From: Flavobacteriaceae bacterium | GTDB lineage: Bacteria > Bacteroidota > Bacteroidia > Flavobacteriales > Flavobacteriaceae | DNA: 32,206 nucleotides | Direction: 5' to 3' | Assembly (NCBI GenBank): GCA_024644725.1 | Contig: JAHEHE010000029.1 | Location: 1-32,206 of the forward strand | Shown: one piece after another, positions 25,350 to 32,091 of the stretch | Layout of the letters: every line of letters begins with the position of its first letter | Numbering within the stretch: the first letter of the stretch is position 1 | Notes under the pieces: generated by a model | What the model saw: the letters and a program-made list of their open reading frames with translations, nothing else | What the model was told of the DNA's origin: nothing | Databases searched by the model: none | Program-made: the position numbers and the translations under genes

Positions 25350-27194
25350 TTACACGGCTTCGACGAGCTCGGGTTGGTGAATAGGAACGGAAATGAAAAT
25401 GCTGGTGCCTTCCCCTACTTTGGAATTGATGTTAAACACACCTTTCATGATCTTGATTCGGGCGTCAATATGGCTGAGCCCAAGGCCATCTTTTCTCCTG
25501 GCCCGGGTTGTGTCAAATCCGTCACCGTCATCTATGATCTGAATGATGAGCTTCTCGTCATTGCGCTCAATCAGGTTGATTGACGCGTTGCTGGCCTTGC
25601 TGTGCTTGATGATATTGTTGATCAATTCTTCTATGATGCTGTAGATCTTGATCTCAAACTGCTGGTTGTATCGTTTGATCCCGTTGTCGTCCGAGATGAA
25701 TTCCAGTTCTGAATTGGAATACTTTTCACAAAGGTCATGAACGGCGAAAGCCAAACCAAACTTCAGCAAAACGGAAGAGATCAGCTCATGTGAAAGGTCC
25801 CGAATCTTAACGGATGCTTCATTGACTATTTCCTGAGCCTTCGTGATTTCGATGGGCGCAACCCCGTTCAACTGGCTTCTAGAAGCCTGCAAGTGAAGGT
25901 TGGCAGAAGAGAGCAGTGCACTCACACTGTCATGCAGAATCTCTGCGATGGATTTTCTTTCGTTCTCCTTGGCATCTATGGTAGCATTTATGATCCGGGT
26001 CTGCAAATTATTGTGAATTTGTTCCAGCTTGTTCTGCTCTTTAAGCTTGTAATTTTTATAAAAAATAAAGGCGAGTACCAAAAAAGTAAGCGTGATAAAG
26101 GCCATCCCGTAAAAAAGTACCTGGGCTCGGAAGGCCTTGCTCTTTTCCTCCTCCGTGCGCTGTTCCTCCAAAGCAAGATTGTACTTAGCCTCTACTTCAG
26201 CGAGGTTTTCCGCCAAATGCTCGCGGTTTATCTGTTCATTCAACTCCTTGGATTGCAAAACATTTCTGTACGCGTTCCTGAAATCCCCCAAGGAGTCATA
26301 AGAAACGGATAAGTTGTCGTAGATCAGTCTTTCGAGTGCACGGGCATTCTCCGATGTTTGGTTCTTCAACGAATTCAGGGCCACCTGATAATTATGAATC
26401 GCAGTGTTGAAATTGCCCTCATAGTGATAAACATTTCCCAAATTAACAATCGCATAGGCTATTCCCACAGTGTCTTTCTGGGCTTCCTTCACGCTTTTGG
26501 CCTTTAAATACAAGCCTTTGGCCAGGTCATACCTGTTCTCATTTTGGGCGATTACACCGAGGTTGTTGTAGGCATTGGCAATTCGAACCTCTGTTTTGGG
26601 CGTCACCGGATAATAAGTCACTTTTCGGAAATAGAATTCAGCACTATCCGTTTGTTTCTTGGCATAATAGAAGCTTCCGATCCGAATCAGGGAGATCGTG
26701 GTATTGACCGTATCCTTGATCAGAATTGATTTGTTCAGTGCGAGTTTGCTGTAGGAAATCGCCTTGCTCAGGTTTTGGTTGTTCGCAAATATTTTAGCAA
26801 GATAAGAAGCATATGTGATATTTAAAGGAGCAAAGGGCCGGGTCTTCAATTGGTCAAAATCGGTCAGCAGTTTTTCGATGGCTGCTTCACTTTCCCCCTT
26901 TTCATAGAGGATGCGCGCCTTGCGAAACTCGAACTCGAGCTTGCCTTCCGGGTCCTTTTTGAAGGAAAAGGTGTTCTGTGTATTGCGGATAATTTCATTG
27001 GCCTTGTCAAAATCGCCTTGGATGATCAGGGAATCAATTTGACTGAGTTTGAGATTGAGGTAGGCTTTCTCTTTCTGGTTGTCATTTTGCGCATTCGAAG
27101 TAGAGCTGCACAAGAAGATAAACAGTAAAAAAACAGTCGCTATGGGAGTAGCGAGAAACTTATAGATTCCTCTTTTCGAATTAAATAACCTCAT
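25350..27194 (-). CDS. TPR-containing sensor histidine kinase (HisKA_3 type)
   Basis: A 614-residue membrane sensor. It starts with an N-terminal signal or anchor (about 10-35), followed by tetratricopeptide repeats in the periplasmic part (about 45-330), for example IANAYNNLGVIAQNENRYDL and YAIVNLGNVYHYEGNFNTAI. A coiled coil leads to one membrane helix (about 358-380, VLFYGMAFITLTFLVLAFIF). The kinase core has the phosphoacceptor H421 in SIAEILHDSVSALLSS and the ATP-binding motifs ELINNIIKHSKASNAS and DDGDGFD, with GLGLSHIDARI. This places it in the LuxR-type/NarX group. The adjacent regulator overlaps it by 14 nt. The signal is unknown; the TPR domain suggests recognition of a protein or peptide. 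Confidence 0.92.
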   Translation of the reverse strand: MRLFNSKRGIYKFLATPIATVFLLFIFLCSSTSNAQNDNQKEKAYLNLKLSQIDSLIIQGDFDKANEIIRNTQNTFSFKKDPEGKLEFEFRKARILYEKGESEAAIEKLLTDFDQLKTRPFAPLNITYASYLAKIFANNQNLSKAISYSKLALNKSILIKDTVNTTISLIRIGSFYYAKKQTDSAEFYFRKVTYYPVTPKTEVRIANAYNNLGVIAQNENRYDLAKGLYLKAKSVKEAQKDTVGIAYAIVNLGNVYHYEGNFNTAIHNYQVALNSLKNQTSENARALERLIYDNLSVSYDSLGDFRNAYRNVLQSKELNEQINREHLAENLAEVEAKYNLALEEQRTEEEKSKAFRAQVLFYGMAFITLTFLVLAFIFYKNYKLKEQNKLEQIHNNLQTRIINATIDAKENERKSIAEILHDSVSALLSSANLHLQASRSQLNGVAPIEITKAQEIVNEASVKIRDLSHELISSVLLKFGLAFAVHDLCEKYSNSELEFISDDNGIKRYNQQFEIKIYSIIEELINNIIKHSKASNASINLIERNDEKLIIQIIDDGDGFDTTRARRKDGLGLSHIDARIKIMKGVFNINSKVGEGTSIFISVPIHQPELVEAV

Positions 27195-27840
27195 TTTTCA
27201 AAGCAAATATAGCCAAACCGACGCTATTCTTCACTTTTACTTTTTTCATTAGATTCTTTCGATGTGTTTCGACGGTGCTCTCACTGATGTGCAGCTCATC
27301 GCCGATCTCCCTCGTGCTGTACTGTTGGGCCACGAGTTTGAGCACCTGAACCTCACGCTTGGTTAGGGAACTGATCAGGACACCATCCTGGCTGCCCTCG
27401 TTCTTTACCTGACCCGTCAGCAGGGTTTGCATCATTTTTTCTTTGACGTCATCTGTAAAATACTGATTCCCTTCGGCAACTTTGTAGACGGCCTTTACAA
27501 TGTGCTCTCCGGCTGATTTTTTTGGAACAAAGCCCTTGGCCCCCATTTGCAGTACCTCCTTCACCAGTTTGACGTCATCGTAACTCGATAGAACGATAAT
27601 CTCTGGCTTATTCTTCTCGCCCTTTAACCTCTTAAGTACCTGTATGCCATCCAATTCCGGCATGTTGATGTCCAGGACCAGCACATCCGCCTGGTTCTCT
27701 TTGAACCATTCAACCACCTCGTTGCCATTCAGCGAAAAGCCCGTCACCTCAATTTGAGGCTCCAGGTTCAGCACAGCCTTGACTCCATCGATAAGAATTT
27801 GATGGTCGTCAGCAATATGCACAGTGATCTTGTCTTCCAT
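27181..27840 (-). CDS. NarL/LuxR-type response regulator
   Basis: A 219-residue regulator that should accept phosphate from the neighbouring kinase. The receiver domain (1-125) shows the acidic pair D11-D12, the phosphoacceptor D57 in LVLDINMPELDG, and K109 in VPKKSAGE. The DNA-binding domain (about 150-210) is a GerE/LuxR helix-turn-helix with LTKREVQVLKLVAQQYSTRE and SESTVETHRKNLMKK. It is translated first, with the kinase start inside its 3' end (14 nt overlap). The targets are not visible, but the secreted-protein gene just upstream is a candidate. Confidence 0.94.
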   Translation of the reverse strand: MEDKITVHIADDHQILIDGVKAVLNLEPQIEVTGFSLNGNEVVEWFKENQADVLVLDINMPELDGIQVLKRLKGEKNKPEIIVLSSYDDVKLVKEVLQMGAKGFVPKKSAGEHIVKAVYKVAEGNQYFTDDVKEKMMQTLLTGQVKNEGSQDGVLISSLTKREVQVLKLVAQQYSTREIGDELHISESTVETHRKNLMKKVKVKNSVGLAIFALKNEVI

Positions 27841-27865
27841 GACTGTCCCGATATAGATTATTCGA

Positions 27866-27899
27866 TAAAAAAAATCCGAAAAAAACTAATTTTCCGGAT
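27866..27899 (-). terminator. Intrinsic terminator after the secreted-protein gene
   Basis: On the minus strand a 10 bp stem (ATCCGGAAAA pairing with TTTTTCGGAT through one G-T wobble) with a 6 nt loop is followed by eight T residues. It lies 60-93 nt after the stop of the 27959-28366 gene and just before the response-regulator gene, so it separates the two units. Confidence 0.7.
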
Positions 27900-27958
27900 C
27901 TTCTTATTTAGTTTATAAAAACAAACGTTTCAAATCTGTTTTTATTGCTTTACCTTGA

Positions 27959-28366
27959 CTATTCCCAAATGATTGCCCCGCGAGGTCTTCTATCAGGGTT
28001 TTTGGCGGTCATTAAGGCATCCATGGTTGCAACATCATAATTGTTCTCGTAAATGTTGTTGAAAGCTGTTTCTACTTTTCCATCCACGGGATGAAGACCG
28101 AGAGTTACTGTTTTGGATTGTTGAGAGTCCCCGTTTTCCACTAGAAAAATCTCGTTGGAAGATCCGATCAACGAAGACGAAACAATTACATTTTCATCCA
28201 CTGTGAAGGTCACAGTTACATCCCCATTATTGTTTTCAAGGATTGGGGCCGATTCCAGAAGCGTCCCCTCATAATCTGACAAAACTACTGAGGATGTGCC
28301 TGTTAGGTTCGTCGTGAAAGATGCCATGACGAGCAACAAGGCAAGCGCAAGAGTAAAATTTTTCAT
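27959..28366 (-). CDS. Small secreted protein of unknown function
   Basis: A 135-residue protein that starts with a clear signal peptide (MKNFTLALALLLVMASFTTN), so it is probably exported. No known domain is recognised. The mature part is acidic and rich in Ser, Thr, Asn and Val, with an alternating pattern (DVTVTFTVDENVIVSSSLIG) that suggests beta strands, and an Arg-Pro-rich end (NPDRRPRGAIIWE). It has no cysteine in the mature part. A strong promoter lies upstream and an intrinsic terminator downstream, so it is a separate single-gene unit. It sits between the two-component pair and the hairpin array. The lack of a family match makes its role open; the well-formed signal peptide and flanking signals argue that it is a real gene. 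Confidence 0.7.
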   Translation of the reverse strand: MKNFTLALALLLVMASFTTNLTGTSSVVLSDYEGTLLESAPILENNNGDVTVTFTVDENVIVSSSLIGSSNEIFLVENGDSQQSKTVTLGLHPVDGKVETAFNNIYENNYDVATMDALMTAKNPDRRPRGAIIWE

Positions 28367-28428
28367 AATAATAAATTTTTAGATTTGTTTGTATATGTAT
28401 GCTATTGAGCTGAAATAAGCTAATAGAC

Positions 28429-28459
28429 CAAATGTATCGGCAAAACAGACATAAAACAA
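28429..28459 (-). promoter_or_regulatory. Promoter of the small secreted-protein gene
   Basis: The minus strand has TTG at 28457-28459 and TACATTTG at 28429-28436, with a 20 nt spacer. This is a full Bacteroidetes-type promoter (-33 TTG and -7 TAnnTTTG) at the normal spacing. It predicts a leader of about 58 nt before the ATG at 28366. Confidence 0.65.
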
Positions 28460-28662
28460 TAGTGGATTCCGGTGATTTTTAAATCTCCCCGAAAACCATG
28501 AGTTTTATACCTGAATACCACTACATGGGCGTCAAATATATAAAAACTTATTATTATTGATTTTACACTACACTATCTCTTATATAGGTTGATGTTTTTA
28601 TGTTTAACTTTCTCTTTATTAACTTTTTATCTTTTTCGAAATTAACTATGTAAAAAAAATTC

Positions 28663-28693
28663 TTTGATTCGAAGATTTTTTACTCTATCTTGC
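28663..28693 (+). promoter_or_regulatory. Candidate promoter of the plus-strand small RNA
   Basis: TTTG at 28663-28666 is followed after 19 nt by TATCTTGC at 28686-28693. The spacing is ideal for a Bacteroidetes promoter, and the second box is close to, but not an exact match of, TAnnTTTG. Transcription would start near 28698, 35 nt before the first hairpin. Confidence 0.45.
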
Positions 28694-28732
28694 ACTTTCG
28701 TTCACAATGAAATTTATTTAATCAATTATAGT

Positions 28733-28780
28733 GGAAGAGAAGTTTTTTGATTGTAAAAATTGATGCTTCGCTTCTCTTCC
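28733..28780 (+). repeat. GA-hairpin array copy 1 (divergent)
   Basis: GGAAGAGAAG (28733-28742) pairs perfectly with CTTCTCTTCC (28771-28780), with a 28 nt loop. It is preceded by ATTATAGT, as in copy 3, and followed by a long pyrimidine tract. Compared with copies 2-5 the outer part of the stem has two positions changed on both sides so that pairing is kept. Confidence 0.75.
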
Positions 28781-28836
28781 TCTCCCTTTTCCTTTTTCCC
28801 CTTTAAAGAAGGATCATTGCAGTGATGCTTCTTAAG

Positions 28837-28870
28837 AAATACTCAAACCCAAAAAGTTTGAGTATTTTTT
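28837..28870 (+). terminator. Intrinsic terminator of the candidate small RNA
   Basis: AAATACTCAAAC (28837-28848) pairs perfectly with GTTTGAGTATTT (28856-28867) to form a 12 bp stem with a 7 nt loop. The 3' arm runs into a total of eight T residues. It is a textbook plus-strand terminator, yet no plus-strand protein gene precedes it, which is the main reason to propose a small RNA. Confidence 0.75.
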
Positions 28871-28877
28871 TTATAGT

Positions 28878-28939
28878 AAGGAGAGAAGCTTTTGTTGCAT
28901 TGAAAGCGTTAGATAACAATTGGCTTCACTTCTCTCCTT
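28878..28939 (+). repeat. GA-hairpin array copy 2
   Basis: AAGGAGAGAAG (28878-28888) pairs perfectly with CTTCTCTCCTT (28929-28939), giving an 11 bp stem around a 40 nt loop. The loop contains a possible inner stem (TTGTT with AACAA). It is preceded by TTATAGT and followed by TCTCCCCTGT. A second, shorter pairing of GAAGC with GCTTC (28923-28927) is an alternative fold. Confidence 0.8.
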
Positions 28940-28979
28940 TCTCCCCTGTCTTATGCCAGATCAGTGGCTAAATTATAGT

Positions 28980-29041
28980 AAGGAGAGAAGCTTTAATTGC
29001 ATTGAAAGCGTTAGGTAACAATTGGCTTCACTTCTCTCCTT
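28980..29041 (+). repeat. GA-hairpin array copy 3
   Basis: AAGGAGAGAAG (28980-28990) pairs perfectly with CTTCTCTCCTT (29031-29041). Loop length is 40 nt, as in copy 2, and the loop sequence is nearly the same, with an inner stem AATTG/CAATT. The flanks TTATAGT and TCTCCCCTGT are also shared. Confidence 0.8.
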
Positions 29042-29081
29042 TCTCCCCTGTTTTTAAATCCAAGAGGATTATTTTGTCGTC

Positions 29082-29156
29082 ATGTCAGTTTTTGGAATCT
29101 TAGCAATTTTCCCACTCTTGAAAATAGTAAGGAGAGAAGCAATTTGTTCAAAATAG
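29082..29156 (+). other. Short ORF (24 codons) before hairpin copy 4, coding doubtful
   Basis: ATG at 29082 opens 24 codons (MSVFGILAIFPLLKIVRREA...) and ends inside the loop of hairpin copy 4. The first eleven residues resemble those of the short ORF before copy 5 (pattern MS-x3-I-x-AIFP). There is no clear ribosome-binding site or promoter. It may be a leader peptide or chance. Confidence 0.2.
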
Positions 29157-29189
29157 AATGACAAAACATTGCGCTTCACTTCTCTCCTT
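29129..29189 (+). repeat. GA-hairpin array copy 4
   Basis: AAGGAGAGAAG (29129-29139) pairs perfectly with CTTCTCTCCTT (29179-29189). The 39 nt loop is different from copies 2 and 3 but again has internal pairing: GCAAT with ATTGC and TTTGT with ACAAA. The 3' flank TCTCCCCCT and the GCTTCACTTC junction are conserved. Confidence 0.8.
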
Positions 29190-29288
29190 TCTCCCCCTAA
29201 TTTTTCTTCTTCTTAAAGAAGATATGTCTTTCATGAATCTCCGTTTGGGAGAACTCAATCCATCTCATCCGAGAAATTAATTTTCAAA

Positions 29289-29405
29289 ATGTCAATTCAG
29301 GAAATCATAGCAATTTTTCCTCGAGAGTTTTATAAAGGAGAGAAGTACTTTTCAAATTCAAAAACTTCTTCTCTCCTTTCCCCCCTTAAATGCCTTTTTA
29401 ATTAA
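29289..29405 (+). other. Short ORF (38 codons) spanning hairpin copy 5, coding doubtful
   Basis: ATG at 29289 opens 38 codons (MSIQEIIAIFPREFYKGEKY...) that run through hairpin copy 5. The N-terminal eleven residues match the ORF before copy 4, while the frame through the hairpin differs from that ORF. No ribosome-binding site is evident. Confidence 0.2.
29334..29379 (+). repeat. GA-hairpin array copy 5
   Basis: AAAGGAGAGAAG (29334-29345) pairs perfectly with CTTCTCTCCTTT (29368-29379), the longest stem at 12 bp, with a short 22 nt loop. It is preceded by TTTTAT and followed by a run of six C residues (29380-29385). Confidence 0.8.
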
Positions 29406-29537
29406 AGGCTGCTTTTCTCATAGCAGTAATGTTACGTGAACAATTACATGACAAATATATGTCGCACTTGCAATTCCCACAATAGAGGAAGTTGGGATTT
29501 TTGAAATTACCTGAAAACCGTTAGAAGCGAATTAGCA

Positions 29538-29572
29538 CAAAAAAAGACTGTCCGGATTGGTACCGGACAGCC
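29538..29572 (-). terminator. Intrinsic terminator of the DUF4293 gene
   Basis: On the minus strand an 8 bp perfect GC-rich stem (CTGTCCGG with CCGGACAG, 29548-29570) has a 7 nt loop and is followed, after TC, by seven T residues. It lies 30 nt after the stop of the 29601-30035 gene and closes that unit before the hairpin array. Confidence 0.85.
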
Positions 29573-29600
29573 TTCACACACTATAACTAAGGTATTAGTA

Positions 29601-30035
29601 CTATCGCAAACGATCCACAGATTTTACAAGTTTTTCATCCCGGAGTATTGCTTTATTGGCCAAAGCCAGGAAAACAATTACCGCAATTGGAATGAAAACC
29701 CCAATACCCTTCTCAGAAAACTGGTTTTCTCCAGGTAAGCTTAGCAGTCCGTAAACAATAATTCCTAACAATAAAAAGTTGATTGCAATATTGAACCTAT
29801 TGCATAATACTTGTTTCATTCTTTGCCTGAACATCATAATTCCCATCAAAGATAATAGAGCGGATAGGAAAAACAATACGGGAATCGCTGAGAACAACAA
29901 ATTATCCAAACGGAAAAAATCCATAAGGAACAATCCCGCTCCCTCGTCCGTTGCCCAAAATGGAACCCGAAGCGCCAACAGGGTTGACAGCAGAAGGGCA
30001 ATCAGTAAATATATGGTTTGAATTCTTTGCAGCAT
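29601..30035 (-). CDS. DUF4293 membrane protein
   Basis: A 144-residue protein with four predicted membrane helices: MLQRIQTIYLLIALLLSTLL at the start, then LLFSAIPVLFFLSALLSLMG, INFLLLGIIVYGLLSL and GVFIPIAVIVFLALANKAIL. The N-terminal MLQRIQTIYLL pattern is characteristic of DUF4293, a family confined largely to Bacteroidota and often placed next to rho. No function is established. It is divergent from rho and has its own promoter box and terminator. Confidence 0.9.
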   Translation of the reverse strand: MLQRIQTIYLLIALLLSTLLALRVPFWATDEGAGLFLMDFFRLDNLLFSAIPVLFFLSALLSLMGIMMFRQRMKQVLCNRFNIAINFLLLGIIVYGLLSLPGENQFSEKGIGVFIPIAVIVFLALANKAILRDEKLVKSVDRLR

Positions 30036-30051
30036 CTTCTCAAATCAAGCG

Positions 30052-30059
30052 CAAAAATA
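30052..30059 (-). promoter_or_regulatory. Promoter -7 box for the DUF4293 gene
   Basis: TATTTTTG on the minus strand matches TAnnTTTG exactly and lies 17 nt before the ATG. The nearest TTTG upstream is only 15 nt away, shorter than usual. The leader would be about 10 nt. Confidence 0.45.
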
Positions 30060-30244
30060 CACCAATCTTTTTAACAAATAAACTTTCAATATTAATTTTA
30101 TTTCGTATTATTGCCACAATATTTACGAATTATATTGTAAAATTACTTCTTTTACGATACCCTATATATTATCGAAATCTTATTTCACACATTCACTCTC
30201 CATAAATGGAGATTCCGAATGTTAAAACACACCTTATACATATG

Positions 30245-32020
30245 ATGTTTGATATCGACGAACTCAAACAGATGAAACTTTTGGAGTTGCAAGAGATTGC
30301 TCAGAAGATTGAAGTTCCAAAGTTTCGTCAATTAAAAAAACTGGACCTGGTCTATCAAATCCTTGACGTTCAGGCCTCAAACCCGAAGCAGGTCAAAGAA
30401 ATAGCGGGCCCGGTTCAAAAATCAAAACGAAAAAGAATTTCAAAATCTGAAAATGATGCCGAGCAGGCACTTCCTTCTAAAGAGGCAGCCCTGGCATCAG
30501 CTGAGAAACAGGGAACGAAATCAGTTCCGCAGGAGGCTAGCGCCCCCAAAGATGAACAGCAAAAAGAAGGACCCAAAACTCAGGACAAGCCCGATCAGAA
30601 ACCACGCTCGCCAAAACAAAACAGACATCAAGATCGACCTGAACATACTCAGCGAAGATCGGATCAGCCCCAGAAAAAATCCGGACAACCGGATTCGAGA
30701 GGAGAGCAAAAGTCCCATCAACAATCAAGGAGTAATCACGGGCAGAAGGATCAGAAAGATCACAAAACCCAGGGGAAACAGAAAAGCGAACCAATTAACA
30801 AGGGGGATTCGAATAAAAGAACCGATTCCAATAAAAGACCTGATTCCAATAAAAGGCCTGATCCCAATAAAAAGGGTGGAAAATATCGCGATCCCGACTT
30901 TGAATTCGACGGGATAATCGAAAGCGAAGGCGTTTTGGAGATCATGCCTGATGGTTACGGATTTTTACGTTCATCCGATTATAATTACCTGTCCTCTCCT
31001 GATGACATCTATGTTTCACAGTCGCAAATCAAATTATTTGGTTTAAAAACCGGGGATACGGTAAAGGGAAAGGTGAGACCTCCCAAAGAAGGTGAGAAGT
31101 ACTTTCCTCTGATTCGGGTCATCCTGATCAATGGGTTGAATCCGAGCATCGTTCGGGATCGAGTGGCATTCGAGCATCTAACCCCCCTGTTTCCGCAAGA
31201 AAAATTCACACTGGCCGGAGTAAAAAGCAATATTTCGACCCGTATCATAGACCTTTTTTCACCGTTGGGCAAAGGGCAGCGCGGTATGATCGTCGCTCAA
31301 CCCAAAACGGGTAAGACGATTCTGTTAAAAGATATCGCAAATTCCATTGCCGCCAATCACCCGGAGGTCTACCAGATCGTATTGCTGATCGATGAGCGCC
31401 CAGAGGAGGTAACTGATATGCAGAGAAACGTAAAAGGTGAGGTTATCGCCTCTACCTTCGACGAATCTGCAGAAAAGCACGTACGCGTGGCAAATATCGT
31501 TTTGGAAAAGGCCAAGCGACTCGTGGAATGCGGACACGACGTAGTGATCCTTTTGGATTCCATTACTCGTCTTGCAAGAGCCTATAATACGGTAGCACCC
31601 GCTTCAGGTAAGATTCTGTCGGGAGGTATTGACGCTAATGCCCTGCATAAACCGAAAAGATTCTTTGGTGCAGCCCGAAACATTGAAAATGGAGGGTCAC
31701 TTTCGATCATTGCGACGGCACTGACCGACACCGGATCCAAAATGGATGAAGTCATCTTTGAGGAATTCAAAGGTACGGGTAACATGGAGCTCCAACTCGA
31801 CAGGAACATTGCAAATAGAAGAATCTATCCTGCCATTGACCTGGTCAAGTCGAGCACCCGTCGCGACGATCTGCTCCACGAGGACAAGGTAAGACAGCGT
31901 GTTTGGGTATTGAGAAAATACCTTGCTGACATGAACCCAATTGAGGCCATGGAATTTGTGAATGACAAGATCAAATTCACCAATAACAACGAAGAGTTCC
32001 TCATGTCGATGAATGGGTGA
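30245..32020 (+). CDS. rho: Transcription termination factor Rho with disordered insert
   Basis: A 591-residue hexameric RNA helicase that ends transcription at C-rich unstructured RNA. Order of parts: N-terminal helical Rho_N domain (about 1-45, [20 protein letters not shown]), a long hydrophilic insert (about 50-212) rich in Lys, Gln, Asp, Ser, Asn and Pro, the RNA-binding cold-shock-like domain (about 215-290, [20 protein letters not shown]), and the ATPase core with P-loop AQPKTGKT near residue 350 and Walker [17 protein letters not shown]. The insert ends in a four-fold hexapeptide repeat. ATG at 30245 is chosen because it gives the flavobacterial start [15 protein letters not shown]; ATGs at 30206 and 30242 are alternatives. 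A terminator follows the stop. Confidence 0.95.
   Translation: MFDIDELKQMKLLELQEIAQKIEVPKFRQLKKLDLVYQILDVQASNPKQVKEIAGPVQKSKRKRISKSENDAEQALPSKEAALASAEKQGTKSVPQEASAPKDEQQKEGPKTQDKPDQKPRSPKQNRHQDRPEHTQRRSDQPQKKSGQPDSRGEQKSHQQSRSNHGQKDQKDHKTQGKQKSEPINKGDSNKRTDSNKRPDSNKRPDPNKKGGKYRDPDFEFDGIIESEGVLEIMPDGYGFLRSSDYNYLSSPDDIYVSQSQIKLFGLKTGDTVKGKVRPPKEGEKYFPLIRVILINGLNPSIVRDRVAFEHLTPLFPQEKFTLAGVKSNISTRIIDLFSPLGKGQRGMIVAQPKTGKTILLKDIANSIAANHPEVYQIVLLIDERPEEVTDMQRNVKGEVIASTFDESAEKHVRVANIVLEKAKRLVECGHDVVILLDSITRLARAYNTVAPASGKILSGGIDANALHKPKRFFGAARNIENGGSLSIIATALTDTGSKMDEVIFEEFKGTGNMELQLDRNIANRRIYPAIDLVKSSTRRDDLLHEDKVRQRVWVLRKYLADMNPIEAMEFVNDKIKFTNNNEEFLMSMNG
30806..30877 (+). repeat. Four-fold 18 nt tandem repeat inside rho
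   Basis: Four consecutive 18 nt units (30806, 30824, 30842, 30860) encode [18 protein letters not shown] and DPNKKG. They form the end of the disordered insert of Rho. In-frame multiples of three mean that copy-number changes would keep the protein in frame. Confidence 0.85.
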
Positions 32021-32045
32021 TTCACCCTGACAAGATATTCTACTG

Positions 32046-32078
32046 AAAGCCAGTCTCTAATACAGACTGGCTTTTTTT
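32046..32078 (+). terminator. Intrinsic terminator of rho
   Basis: AAAGCCAGTCT (32046-32056) pairs perfectly with AGACTGGCTTT (32064-32074), giving an 11 bp stem and a 7 nt loop; the 3' arm continues into a run of seven T residues (32072-32078). It lies 26 nt after the rho stop. Confidence 0.9.
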
Positions 32079-32091
32079 AGTTGAAATCAGC

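Larger units (their letters stand above)
28698..28870 (+). ncRNA. Candidate structured small RNA (about 170 nt)
   Basis: Between the candidate promoter and a strong intrinsic terminator lies a segment with three stem-loops: hairpin 1 of the GA array (28733-28780), a second hairpin (28806-28833) pairing AAGAAG with CTTCTT and ATCA with TGAT, and the terminator hairpin (28837-28867). A G-free pyrimidine tract (28771-28803) links the first two. There is no plausible protein: the only early ATG frame ends after four codons. No known RNA family is recognised. The 5' end is a prediction, so the boundaries are approximate. Confidence 0.45.
28871..29051 (+). repeat. Tandem direct repeat of 79 nt containing copies 2 and 3
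   Basis: 28871-28949 and 28973-29051 are aligned over 79 nt with only three mismatches by hand count; the repeat period is 102 nt. Both include a complete GA hairpin and its C-rich tail. The remaining 23 nt between them are not repeated. The near identity shows a recent duplication. Confidence 0.85.
28367..29600. other. AT-rich intergenic region with hairpin array and candidate sRNA
   Basis: This 1.2 kb stretch lies between the 5' end of the secreted-protein gene and the 3' end of the DUF4293 gene, both on the minus strand. It is clearly more AT-rich than the flanking genes. It contains the secreted-protein promoter (28429-28459), a candidate promoter, small RNA and terminator (28663-28870), five GA-rich hairpins (28733-29379), and the DUF4293 terminator (29538-29572). 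I see nothing definite in 28460-28660 or in 29410-29537. No long reading frame with normal codon use was found. Confidence 0.75.

Noticed and set aside
28825..28971. Small peptide gene of 48 codons across the sRNA terminator and hairpin copy 2
   Set aside because: The frame starts inside one hairpin, crosses a strong intrinsic terminator, and has no ribosome-binding site. The similar frame in copy 3 has no start codon. RNA or DNA structure explains the conservation better.
28906..29018. Possible integron attC core sites (GTTAGAT and GTTAGGT match GTTRRRY)
   Set aside because: The matches lie in the loops of hairpin copies 2 and 3, lack the paired RYYYAAC at the other end and the L-box symmetry, and no integrase or cassette genes are present.
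28733..29379. CRISPR array
   Set aside because: Spacing between repeats is irregular (roughly 100-205 nt), the repeated unit is a hairpin with variable loop, the intervening DNA is partly repeated, and there is no cas gene.
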